64,000 nucleotides of DNA from Rhyzopertha dominica (taxonomy: Eukaryota > Arthropoda > Insecta > Coleoptera > Bostrichidae): positions 56,069,325 to 56,133,324 of the forward strand of contig QCXZ01000064.1 in the NCBI GenBank assembly GCA_025024175.1. Reading direction: 5' to 3'. Below, in pieces: positions 1-11,060 of the stretch; position 1 is the stretch's first letter; every line of letters starts with the position of its first letter. Both the position numbers and the translations under genes were made by a program. The notes under the pieces were generated by a model, which was not told where the DNA came from, made no database searches, and worked only from the letters and a program-made list of their open reading frames with translations.

Positions 1-1592
1 CAAAAACCCTTAAAAGGTAAATGAAACTTGTGAAACAGTTCTTAATTTAAAAAATTGAGCACCTAACCCTATCCGTGTTGTAATTGATCAGAGCATATCG
101 AAAGTTTATTTTACATATTCCTATGTCACGTCCTGCTATTTCATTATGTATTTCACTCTGAATTGAATGATAAAAAAGAACAAAAAATGTAAAAATCTTA
201 CACTTGTAAGTTGCGTCCATCTACCGGTGACATCTGAAACTTCTGTCATCCTCTTTCTAAAATAGGGCCATCCTTTTAAGTAGTTATCCATACGCGTAAC
301 TTTGTCGTAAACTTCCAGCATTTACAAAACAAACCAAAGCTTTTCTATCTTTTTCATATAGAATTTCCATAGCTCTTTTTTGATGTGATATATTTTTGTC
401 TCAGAGACAATAAAACTGAGATATCCCAAAAAATTTGTTTCAAAGCATGATTTTAGCTCTTACACTCATTTAGAGATCTTATTCAGGACACCAGAACACC
501 AAAACCTACCTGGATCATTTGCTTGTGTATGAATTGGTCTGAAGATTTAGCTTACTTTTGATTAAATGCAATGGATATGTTGCCAGTAGAATATTCTAAA
601 TTCTAATAAACGGAAATTGTTGTAATAGATTTGTAGGCTCATCAAAAACGTGCGTTTCTGTAAGATTATTTTTAAAATTGTGTAACTGCTCAGTGGGCTC
701 ACTGCGCAGTGCAAAAATACATTTAAATTGCTTTTTGCAATGCCTGTCTACTGTTTTGTTAAGGAATAAAATCTTTCTAATAAATGTAGACTATTAGTTT
801 CAAAATTATTTGAAGTTAATGGAATTAAAAAAAATTACAATAGCTATAAAATTTATCAAATATTTTAATTATGTAACAAAGGTACATTACTGTGAGAGTC
901 TTACAGGTACTCATGGTATGTAATGAGTATATTTAAGAAAATAGAAATATTCTAAACGAATTCCGAACGATTTTGGTAAACTAAACGCTAGTCTCTTCAA
1001 AAAAATAAACTGTTAAAAGAATGTAATAGATTTATTACTGGCATCTCTTTAATGTTTCTACCAAAAATAACAAATCAAATACAGTTTTACCAAAAGAGCA
1101 TCTTAACTCACATAATTTAGACCTCACACCATCAACCTTGTCAAAATTATATGCAAGTTTTTTGACAAGTTGGCCATGTTACCTGTAGATTTATTAATAT
1201 TTACTACCTTAGCTATTGTCTTGATCGTGTTGTTTCGCTATGTTTAATCTAATGAAAAATTAATATAAGAGTAATAGTTAAAATATGACAAGCAACCATT
1301 CATTCAAATTATTTTAGTAAAGCACATACAAAGGAAAGTATACAATATACGAGTTTTACTAGGTAAAAAATTTATTTTTACTACAAGTCTACTTAATCAT
1401 ACATGGATATTACATCTAATCTACAAAATAACAGCAATGATATATTATAATAATTCAGTTGTTCCTAAGGCAAATGTTGCTCAACCAGAAATTTAGTTTT
1501 GCACTAAGTAAATACGAACTCTTATTTACTAGTGCGTCTGTACCAATCAGTTTACTTACTTAAAAATATATAGGTGTATATATATTAATAAG
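1..1592. other. AT-rich stretch downstream of the Jupiter-like gene
   Basis: I see no gene in this stretch. It lies downstream of the minus-strand gene that ends at 1721, so part of it may be 3' untranslated region or intergenic DNA. The possible reading frames here are short and have no recognisable domain. Confidence 0.5.
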
Positions 1593-1598
1593 TTTATT
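1593..1598 (-). terminator. Candidate polyadenylation signal (AATAAA)
   Basis: The plus strand reads TTTATT, giving AATAAA on the minus strand about 125 nt after the stop codon of the Jupiter-like gene. That is a sensible position for cleavage and polyadenylation. The hexamer is common in AT-rich DNA, so this is suggestive only. Another TTTATT occurs near 1368-1375. Confidence 0.35.
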
Positions 1599-1720
1599 CC
1601 TGCAACATATAAAATACAAGAGATACAAAATAAATATGATGTTTAATAAATCTTGAATGTGATATCAGCAAGGTTTCTAAAGAAAATATCTAAACAGAAC
1701 CTGCAGAAAAGGGAAATCGT

Positions 1721-1881
1721 TTAGGCGTGTCCGTTGGTCAGTTGGCCGTTTGTCGTTGGCTGGTTGGATTCCTGCACAGGGCTGATGCCGTTTTGTTGAG
1801 AGAATCCATTTTGAATGGGTTTTGTCGGAGTCGTGGCCGGACTGACGATAGTGTAGTATTCTCCAGTTACAGGATTGCGTT
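1721..1881 (-). CDS. Terminal coding exon of a Jupiter/HN1-like protein
   Basis: This is the last coding exon of a minus-strand gene. A polypyrimidine stretch and CAG acceptor precede position 1881, and the frame ends at a TAA at 1721-1723. The first two bases complete a codon left open by the upstream exon. Read in that phase, the peptide begins R-N-P-V-T-G-E-Y-Y and continues as a Thr/Pro/Gln/Asn-rich tail ending T-N-G-H-A. The N-P-V-T-G motif and low-complexity S/T/P/N composition recall the Jupiter (HN1-like) microtubule-associated proteins of insects. The R-I/V-P-P-G-G C-terminus I associate with that family is absent, so this may be an isoform-specific end or a relative. The reading frame and exon structure are well supported; the family name is inference. 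Confidence 0.65.
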
Positions 1882-1936
1882 CTGAAGGTATGACAAGCGT
1901 TAAAGAGGTATAAATGTGTAAGGAAATTTTTTGTAC

Positions 1937-2026
1937 CTGTGTGCACTCTGGGCGTGCTGCGGCTGGCTGGTCTGCAATCCCAAGAATCGACGCCATTACC
2001 GGTAACAGGGTTGCGGCTCGTGACAT
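1937..2026 (-). CDS. Internal 90-nt exon of the Jupiter/HN1-like gene
   Basis: A 90-nt minus-strand exon between a good acceptor (CTTCTGTAG before 2026) and donor (CACACAG then GTACAA at 1936). Ninety nt is a multiple of three, so the exon can be included or skipped without changing frame; both flanking junctions are phase 1. Read with the G carried from the previous exon, it encodes a peptide with R-N-P-V-T-G-N-G, repeating the motif that opens the next exon. It looks like a duplicated or alternative cassette exon. A 2.2 kb transposon ends about 60 bp upstream of its acceptor. Confidence 0.6.
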
Positions 2027-2510
2027 CTACAGAAGAGAGATTAGTATTAGTATTTTTTTCAGAATTTTTTTATATCCATAAAATATACAGGGTCGCTACA
2101 AAGTATGAAACCAGCAGAATATTTCAGGTTCTGTTCGACCGATTTTTCTGAAATTGTGCATAGGCCTATGGTTAATTAAAACGCATTTTCTGGAATTCTT
2201 TCAATTCCGTGTCAGCTCTCGTTTCCGAGATTTAGGCGCAAGTCGCATATTTTTAAATGGGAAGGGGGTCAAAAGGCACATCATTGAAAAGGATATTTTT
2301 TCCTGATTTCAAAAATGTATCACACTTGTACAATTTATTGCTTCTGCGCTGAGAAAATTGTGATAGCAAACTTGGGTCTTGCAAAAATCTTCGTGATAAA
2401 AACCATATTTGTTATCGCTAACTAGGAACAAAAACTCCAGGTGTCTCCATTTTCCTCGTGACAGAAGAAAATTTTCATTCACTTTATTATTTGCAATCGC
2501 AATGCTTCAG

Positions 2511-2745
2511 TTAACTGAACATGATCGCATCGAAATTTTGATGATGATTGGTTAAAGAAGATAGAAGGCGAAGTTATTCGGAAGTAGTTGCACTCTACAA
2601 TGCAATTCATGAAGATCGTGAACCAGTTGTCAGATCATCAGTTATTAAAACATTGCAACGTTTTGAGGAAATTGTTTTCTGAAGAAGCGGCTTTTTGCAT
2701 CAATGATAATGCGAATAGACATAATTGCAGATATTGGTCGGACAA
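2511..2745 (+). pseudogene. Internally deleted IS630-type transposase, plus-strand copy
   Basis: The start of this segment reads L-T-E-H-D-R-I-E-I-L. After a frameshift it gives the transposase N-terminal block S-Y-S-E-V-V-A-L-Y-N-A-I-H-E-D-R, nearly the same as the minus-strand gene in the right half of the element. Near 2680 it jumps, with a frame change, to the part equivalent to N-R-H-N-C-R-Y-W-S-D in the catalytic domain. The DNA between is missing. It is a deletion derivative and cannot encode an active enzyme. Confidence 0.75.
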
Positions 2746-2945
2746 GTTGCAGTTGCAAAAGAATTTTGCATTTTTTGGATGTTTTTTTTTATTTCAAAAA
2801 TGTATCACACTAATATGGACAAAAAACCAGGTATTACCATTTTCCCTTGACTGGTGATAATTTTCGTATAGTTGGATAAATTATTGCGAATCGGTTACCC
2901 AAAAAGTGAAAAAGAAAAACACGATTCCGTGAAAAACGCAGTATT

Positions 2946-3876
2946 TTACAGATTATAAATATGATTTTTCAGATACCTCCACAGGAAAAAATCAAGCGGC
3001 GACAGATCAGGGGGACGTGCTGGCCATTCTATCACTCCGCGCCTACCAATCTATCTGTCTGGAAATATCGCATTCAAATATCCACGAAAGTTAACTGCAA
3101 AACGGGGCGGTGCATTATCTTGCTGAAACCATATCTGTTCAGAAGGACTCGCAGCATTTTCACGAATAGGGAACAGGCGTATAAGTTCTGGTACAATGTG
3201 TTCGCGCAAGAGCTGTAAATACTTGACCGCATTCAAATTGCCATCAATGAAAAAAGGTCCAGTAATATGCTCAGCGATAATACCACACCAGACATTGACA
3301 TTCTGAGGGTGTTGTGGGTGGACTTGTTCCATCCAATGTGGACTTGTGTCCGACCAATATCTGCAATTATGTCTATTCACATTACCACTGAGGTAAAAAG
3401 GCGCTTCATCAGAAAACATAATCCAATTTAAAATGCTTCTATCTTCATCTATCATGTTCATAGCAGTTTCGCAAAATTCTGTCCTACGATCGAAATCATC
3501 TTCGCTCAGTTCTTGTAATAAGTGAATTTTGTTTGGATAAAATTTCCCTTTTTTCAAAATTTTTTAAACAGATCTTCTGCTAATATGGTGAGTGAGAGCA
3601 CGCTGTTGTACGGAACACTTGGGATTCCCTTGCACATCTAAGGGGACATTCAAGCTACTTTCTTCACTCGTAGCAACTTTTGGACGTCCTGGTTTTTGAC
3701 GATTTTTAACATCGCCGGTTTCGTCAAAACGTTGCAATGGTTTAATAACTGTGGATCTTGCAAATGGTTGACGATCTTCATGAATTGCATTGTAGAGTGC
3801 AACTACTTCAGAATAACTTCTATCTTCATAATCAATCATCCTCAAAATTTCGATGCGATCGTGTTCAGTTAACTGA
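2946..3876 (-). pseudogene. IS630/Tc1-superfamily DDE transposase with two in-frame stops
   Basis: A single minus-strand frame of about 310 codons covers a complete transposase. The N-terminal DNA-binding part has the block S-Y-S-E-V-V-A-L-Y-N, then a K-P-G-R-P-K hook. The catalytic part shows F-S-D-E-A (first acidic residue), N-V-W-C-G, W-F-Q-Q-D-N-A-P-P (second Asp) and P-D-L-S-P-L-D-F-F-L-W (third Asp). Two nonsense codons break the frame: TAA at 3564-3566, just after the HTH part, and TAG at 3051-3053, just before the last catalytic motif. There is no frameshift between the three parts. The family is a common IS630-like lineage in insect genomes. The near-intact frame suggests fairly recent inactivation. 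Confidence 0.88.
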
Positions 3877-4489
3877 GGTGTTGCGATTCAAATAACAAAG
3901 TGAATTAAAATTATCACCAGTCGCGAGAAAAATGGTGACACCTGGAGTTTTCGTTCCTACTTAGCGATGACGAATATGGTTTTTATCCCGAAGTTTTTTG
4001 CAAGACCCAAGTTTGTTATCACACTTTTCTCAACTCAGAAGCAATAAATTGTAGAAGTGTGATACATAATTAAAATCAGGAAAAAATATCCTTTTCAATT
4101 ATGTGCCTTTTGACCCATTAAAAAAAATTCAACTTGCGCCCATATCTCAGAAATGAGAGCTGACACGGAGGAAATGCATTTTAACTACCCATAGGCCCAT
4201 GCACAATTTCAGAAAAATCGGTCGAACAGAACCTGAAATATCCTGCTGGTTCCATACTTTATAGCGACCCTGTATAAACATGTTACTCCTATAAAGCTCT
4301 AAAAGAAACTATGTTTCTGAAACAGATATTCAAATGTTCATTGGGTCTTCTTCCCTAATAAGAAGATTTCGTTGTAGATTTTCTTGAAAAGCTAGGTTCT
4401 CTTAATAAGAAATGGAGCAGGGCATAAAACAGCGAACCAAATTGCAGATTACGACGTACTGAAAATAATTAACCATGCGCATAAATTAC

Positions 4490-4671
4490 CGTGCTTAGTA
4501 AGTGAAGACTTGCGTGGCGGAGGTGTAGTCGTAGTAGGCGAGCCGAACAGACGATTGAAAGAGTCGTTGCTGCTCCTGCTTCGCCGAGGTGTGGTGTTGC
4601 TGTTTACGCTCGTCTCATTCTTGGTCGGGGTGCACAGCACGTTGAATATGTCACTCGGTGGGTTGCGCACC
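4490..4671 (-). CDS. Internal exon of the Jupiter/HN1-like gene
   Basis: A 182-nt minus-strand exon with a strong acceptor (TTTATTTCAG before 4671) and donor (AAGCACG then GTAATT at 4489). The first base completes a codon; then V-R-N-P-P-S-D-I-F opens a Ser/Thr/Pro/Arg-rich peptide containing F-N-R-L-F-G-S-P-T and P-P-P-R-K-S-S. It ends in phase 1, exactly what the 2026 and 1881 exons need. Synonymous positions are clearly more GC-rich than the surrounding AT-rich DNA. P-P-x-S-D-I-F followed by a R-L-F-G-x-P motif is the pattern I recall for Jupiter/HN1 proteins, which bind microtubules. The family call is moderate. Open frame continuing upstream through the acceptor into the intron is coincidental. 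Confidence 0.7.
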
Positions 4672-7600
4672 CTGAAATAAATACACAATGTCAAGAAAGG
4701 ATGCAGACAAATAAACGGAATAGCGGAAGCGCTTGAGAATCGAAATTTACAAAGTCCACACTCATTGTTTTGCTTGTTCTGACTAATAAATACATATATA
4801 TGCAGCTGTCGCTGTTGTTTATTAAATGAAAGAGCAAAGAATGGATACATCATGCAACAGCTTTTAGATCCCTTGTTCATTATTTCCAAAATATAACATA
4901 CAATTGGATTTAAAAAAATGGTTGCAACCGTTGTGAACGAATGAGTATCCTGTACGAAGTACCTTTTACATTTTTTCGTATTGTGCTTATTTAGCGAGTA
5001 AGTACTAAATAATGAAATGAAATACCTTTTATTCAACAGCACTATGGAATTAAAAAAAACGCTCTTTCTCAATGAATTGTAATATTTTATAGAGGAATGC
5101 AACTAACTTTACTGGACTAGTATCAATATCTCACTTCTCGTATTATAAACACGTTATACTTTCAGCTTCAATTTTATCGAAGGACCTAATTACTAGAAAA
5201 TTTTAATGAGGAAGGTGTGAACTACATAAATAAGATTGCTACACTTCAGTAGTTATTAAGCCATTTAAAGGCCGCAAACCCCATATTCATGGACTTTACT
5301 TTGTACTAAAGGTACTGTTTTCGTTTATTTCAGTTCCGGGTATTAAAATCAGTATGACAGCTTTTATAAATTATTTGGGAAATATTTGTGTCAACGTGGT
5401 AAAGTATTTTCTGATTAAATTAATTAAATTCTAATTAAATTATAATAAATTATAATAATTTATTAAGAACGCATTCTAACAAGTCAGCAAAAACAGCTTC
5501 TACTCCGAAAGATGAAGGCAAAGAAATAAAAGCAATATTAGCCTGAGACAGACAGTTTTTGTTGAGAACGCCTTCTATTTGACCTATTACCGAAAATGAA
5601 TAAATGAGGGCTTACACAGCCGCCAGAGATTATCAAAATTTTTAAATTAGTAGAAGCTAAGTTTTGAGAAACTGCAAACTACGGCAATGAAAAAATAATG
5701 CTGTATATTTTGGCTTCTACAACATCGGTCAGGTATTTGACTCTTAATAATCTTAAATAGGATAATAATATAATAATATCAGATCACACTGTCATAATAA
5801 ATTAATTCATTTTCAGGATCGATAAATGCTGTAAAAGCTTATTTCAATTGTAAAATACACAAGATTGCATTAAAATTGCCAAAACGATAGCGTTCTGAAT
5901 ATTTCACAAATGTTTTTGCCTATATTAGTACCGTTTACGTTTTATAGTCTTTAATATGTAGATCCTTTTATAATTAGTGCCTACTAAGCTCAGCAAGAAT
6001 AGTTTAAAGCCAGTTACTGGAAGCATGTAGGTCTGGATATTTTAATGCTAAAATTGTCAGAATTCTACAAATTTTCCACTATTCAGTCCAGCAGTGGTTC
6101 TTAACTGCTGATTACTAGAATACTAACAGCAAAAAAAGTTGAATTAAATGATTACCGTTTAAATCTTAAATTATACAGAGACTTTGATTGAGATTTATCA
6201 CTGTAGTACCTTCGATATTAAAATAGACAAAAAACTCTGTGGAGTGCTTTGATCTTATTGCTAAATTATAAGAAGTGTCTGATATCTAATGCTGCCATGG
6301 AGAAAATGTTTTGTTTTACGCAGAGGGCTTTTGCCCCAAAAATTCACTATTTAAAATGGACTGTGTTATGCAACGCGTCAGTGAAGTTCTAAATTCCATC
6401 AAGTCAAGACATGATTTCTTTATATGTAAATGTTCTTTATCACACATAAAATAAGATGGTTTTTAGAAGTTGCAGATGGATACTGAACTCGATTTTGGAT
6501 CACTCCTTTCAACATGCTGAGGTACCAATGGGTAAACACAAACCTATTCAAAAGCATCAAGCGATGCATGTTAAAACTGGATATTTTTCAACAATCCAGA
6601 ACGCTTTCGGGCCAAAGGAACCACACTATCATAAAGTGAGAAGTTGAGCCAAATTCGAAAACTTATGTGTATGTGTATCAAATAGCTACGCAGCCTAGAT
6701 ATGAAAAAGTTTCAGGGAAACAGATACGTGGTGGATACCATTAAAGTATTTAATTGTACTTTTTTATTTTATATTTTCTACACGTTCCTATACATGAAAT
6801 ATTTGCATCGTTAAAGGTTAATTTCTATTAGATTTGAAGGTTACCTTAGACGGATTTCATCAGTATTTTGTTTAAATCATTAATTTTATTCACGTTTGTT
6901 AGATATCCCCTTTCTTCAATATCTATCAAAGTAGCAGATTTAGATTTGGTAAACGAAACCAAACCTTAAAATATCACGCTTGGGGTTTGTTTTGCAGTTC
7001 ATTCATACTTGAATTCTAATGTCGGTTATTTGGACGCTTACTACTTACGTACTGTCTTATCAGTATATAATTATAAAATTATTATTTTTAGCAGTCGTAG
7101 CTTAAATATGACAATATTATTTTGTCCACAATTATACAGAAATGTAAATACAGTGCACGTTTTTATTAGCATTGATGCCGTGTAAAAGCTGCTTTTATTC
7201 TTTACACGCTCACGCTTAGAAAATTGAAATTGGAGAACATACCCTAAAGTTATAAAGGTTTCAGTCTACAAACGCTCCGAAGTCACATTTTCAACAGAAG
7301 AGGCCAGCATAAGAGACGCTGATGGGTAAAAATTTATTTCCATCCCAATCAGCAAAGTGATGCATACGCTAATGTATCCAATAGACGATATCATCAGTTG
7401 CCCGTGTCAATTAGTTAGACTGTTGCAGTGAAGAGTTTTAATTATAAAATTCTTGACAAAATAACAATAACGGTAATGGAATCACCACGTTTATAAAAAT
7501 GAGAGCTCATAATCATCCGCTTCATTGTTTAAGACTTCGTTTTTAGAAAACAGCTTTTTAGTGAAAAAACTAAATATTATTCTAAATAAATGAAGAAGGA

Positions 7601-9889
7601 ATCGAATCAAGCAGCCGGTTTGAGAAATTGAATTAAACTACATCATTTCTACTGTTTTTTCGCCTTAGGCTGTTGAACTTATTATTTAAAGGCATCTTAA
7701 GAAAAGAAGTAAAAAACCCAACGATTTTTCTAATTTGACTGTCATGGTTTTTTGTTCTTATTTTTAAATCGAAGCTGTGGCAAGAAAAGTAGTTGTATTT
7801 ATTTATCTAATTACCCAACTTTTCACCAAAAACCACTTCTAAGAGCAAATATTTATCGCAGTACCAGCTCTAATGCAGTTGGATAAATGTTTGAAGCCAT
7901 ATGTACACATACATTTTGATATTAATGGCGTGCGACACAATACCAACTAATGTACGCAATAAGCTAATAGCTTTCATTTTAATAACGTTCCTACGTATCA
8001 GTTACATGCACTAGGGAAGAAAGAAACCAGACCTTCTTGTCTACTGATCCCTAGCTTGTTCAATGCGCGCTTAGTCTACACGAGCGAGTCAATGTACTAA
8101 ATAAATATGGTATTTTATAGGCTACTCATTGATTATCAATAAAAGCCTTCCTAATACGCATTATAGACGCCTTCAAACGGAAAACAATCCATCACAATCG
8201 AAGGGGATCGCTGAACCAGCCAGAGATATCAGATTTCCGGTTTATCTTTCAGTACGTGTTATAATGTCCTGGGAAAAGTGATGCGAATCGAAAAGATCTC
8301 CACGACTTTTTCAGAATGCAGATGTTATCACTGTGAGAATTTCTAGAAATCCTCATATCCAGGAAAATGAGTGAAACTGATATCCTGATGCAAAATCAGT
8401 TAAGTTTGCACATAAAGTGACGTATCTTGAAAGTCTTCCGTTTCCAGTAAACGAAGAAATCGTGAATTTCGCACGCTAGAAACGTAAACTGCAAAAAGCG
8501 TAATGAACAGTGACATTCCTTTGCATCTCATCTGCGTTCTTTCTCACCTGGTGGCAAAATGCGGTGTCGCGCTCTTTTTGTCAGAATGTAGCACACGACA
8601 GCAATTATTAAGTATTCCCAGTGATTCAAGACTGCCGACCACTTGGGCTATTAACATTCTTCATGGATATCAGCACGACTAGGGCCGGATCCACTGGAAT
8701 GGATGAAGTATTAAAAAGAACAGCAATATTAATGGTCTCATTGAAATGACTGGATACGTGCAATTAATTTATTTATTGATTTGCAATACCTGAATCGCAA
8801 TAATTATTAGTAATATTTATGGGGAGTGTTAAGTTTTGTTTTTACACGAGATGATCAATGCAAAATATATGCATGATATGTAAAAGAATATGTAGAACAA
8901 ACTACAAGAGTAGTATAATGCATAAAATATACAGTGCTCTAATTATTTTATATAAGGATCAAAATATCTTTTTCATTTCATAGACATTATAACTTAATAC
9001 CCTCAAGATATTTGCTTTTTGAAGACCACTCTTATAGGTAGATGAACTGTTTTTTCAGTTTTCGTCAGTCATCGACATTTACCAGAAAATAATTGTTTAG
9101 ATGGCGTCGGTTGCCATGGATTCATCAGAATCTGTAATTAAAACAATCAAAAACAACTATTCTGAAAGTAAATATAGAATATTGTTTGGAACATGTTGAA
9201 ATATTTCGGAAGAAATTAAACAGCCGATGAACATAATAGCTGAACTATTTCTGTCTAAATCTAGAGACGGATAACAAACTGAGTGTTGTAAAATAATATA
9301 AAACTTGGTTTCTCTAAGTAATTCAGTAGCCATTATGAAATGCTATTTATTTATTTATTCTACTAAGTTTTTTATTCTACCTATATCGAACCATCCAATT
9401 TAATGAACTGTATAAACATATAACATGTTCTAATTTAATAATTTGAGTGTATTAGTAGAAGACCTACAACTTTTGCACTGAACTGAATTCGCTTAAGTCG
9501 CAATAGCGTTATTATTACTGGATATACATGTTTAATGTTTTTTTCATCCCTTTTACAAAATATCAGCATAATATTTAATTGAGATTTTTTCACTTTTTGT
9601 ACTCTAGCACTCAAGAAGCCTAATATGAATTTACATGCACAGGGTTTAGAACCAAAATGGTGAAGTATTGCCCGTAAAATTTTATGAACAATGATGTCAA
9701 AAGCCTTTGAGAGTTGAGCAACACCATTACAACAAACATGTTTTTATCTATATGTGAAAGTATGTCATCAATCACATGTGTTTTGCACATTTACAGCTGT
9801 AACCTTTTCTAAATTCTGATTGGTAGTGAAGTAGTTCGTATATAAAGTATTGCGAATTTGTAGATTGCATTTAGGGGGTTTCCAGAAAA
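4672..9889. other. Long stretch without recognisable genes
   Basis: About 5.2 kb of AT-rich DNA, probably intron or upstream region of the minus-strand gene. There are short AT-simple tracts near 5400-5465 and 5760-5780. No protein domain, RNA gene or clear repeat end was recognised. A slightly GC-richer patch lies at about 8030-8700. Confidence 0.4.
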
Positions 9890-11060
9890 CAGTAACTTGT
9901 GTGGTCTTCAAGTGTAGGTTGGAGCCGGGCGATGCGTGGGGTCGTATATCAGTGCCATCTTTTAACCCCCAAGCTGGTGGCTAGTCATATCGTACCGAGG
10001 GTGACATGGTTTTCGTGAACCGCGTGGACAGATTTATTTTGTTAGTTGTTGTTTTAGGTATTAGGACTGAAGGAACGCAGGCTAGACATTAAAATGATAT
10101 ATGTAAGTAGGCTAAAGTGATTTTTCTGGTACTCTGGAGTGTTCAGTTTCTGGGTACGAAAAACATTAACGGCTTGTGTTGCTGTTTTGCAATATGTTGG
10201 AGGTTTGGTGGGCATCAACAAATAAACTATGTGGAGGGGTGATTCTTAGGGACATTAAGGAAATAGGGACACAAGAAAGGGAGTGTGTGGAGAACTGGCT
10301 TCACGATTAGTTGACTTGGGTTTCACAGCAATTGTTACCTGCCATTTGCGTTTATTTTTATACCTGTATTAGTTGTTGTATTTTAAATCTGTTCGAAACC
10401 ACTTGTTGATTGTGTACAACAGTTTTTGTGCTTTGTGAATTTGGATTTAAAGACGCAGGTATGGTAAACTACCTTTTCTTTATTAAGGTGTAACTGTTAT
10501 TTGTCTTAAAGTTATTTCGTGTTTATTCTGTGCATATCATCTTAATTTTGTTTTTTTTTTGTTGTACTAAGCCAGCTATTGTGAGATCCGGGTATCAATA
10601 ACTGTAAAAGGGTATATTTTTTTTACGTAATTTGAGTAGGTTGTATTAAGCTGGATTTTTCAGAGTGTTGCATGAATTTTTGATGTGAGTTCATAAGTTG
10701 ATGTAAGGGTCTATCACTAATATTTCCCTTTAAATGGGTCCTTGGGCACAAAGGTCACGCTCTTAGTCGCCTTTATATGGGCCCATTAATCCTGATGCAG
10801 GTTCCTACCACACGTTGGCAAATGATAAGCGAAAGGTGTTATAAAAATGCAGCTTAATTAATTTCTTAGTGTTTAATTGCCCGAACGTTATTTCCTATTT
10901 TAATGTCTCACAACTGCTGACTTATTTCATTTTCATAATTCGTGTGTTAATAAATATTATGGGTGGATGTGTGTGTTTTATTTTGTCTCATATTCGTGTT
11001 GCTCTCTCTTCATATTTACGCGAGTAATAAAGAACTTTTTGGGGTCTGTACTGGTCCATC
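9890..11060. other. T+G-skewed block of unknown nature
   Basis: From about 9890 to 11060 the plus strand is visibly rich in T and G and poor in C compared with both flanks. GC-richer patches occur at 9905-10040 and 10735-10800. The second patch has the longest local open frame (about 42 codons), matching nothing I know. No terminal repeats were found. It could be an inserted element, a long untranslated exon or a strand-biased non-coding region. Confidence 0.3.

Larger units (their letters stand above)
2088..4272 (-). mobile_element. TA-flanked IS630/Tc1-type DNA transposon, composite and defective
   Basis: A 2185 bp element flanked by TA on both sides (2086-2087, 4273-4274). Both ends start CAGGGTCGCTA in inverted orientation. 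Similarity between the ends is very long, running from the tips into the 5' part of the transposase gene on each side. The right half carries a nearly full transposase gene on the minus strand. The left half carries a shortened plus-strand copy of the same gene. The whole is a head-to-head or foldback arrangement of two related copies rather than one simple element. It sits in an intron of the Jupiter-like gene. Confidence 0.8.

Noticed and set aside
4449..5102. A 217-codon minus-strand open frame as one gene
   Set aside because: Only the part 4671-4490 has coding character. The upstream part is AT-rich intron that happens to be open, and an acceptor site separates the two.
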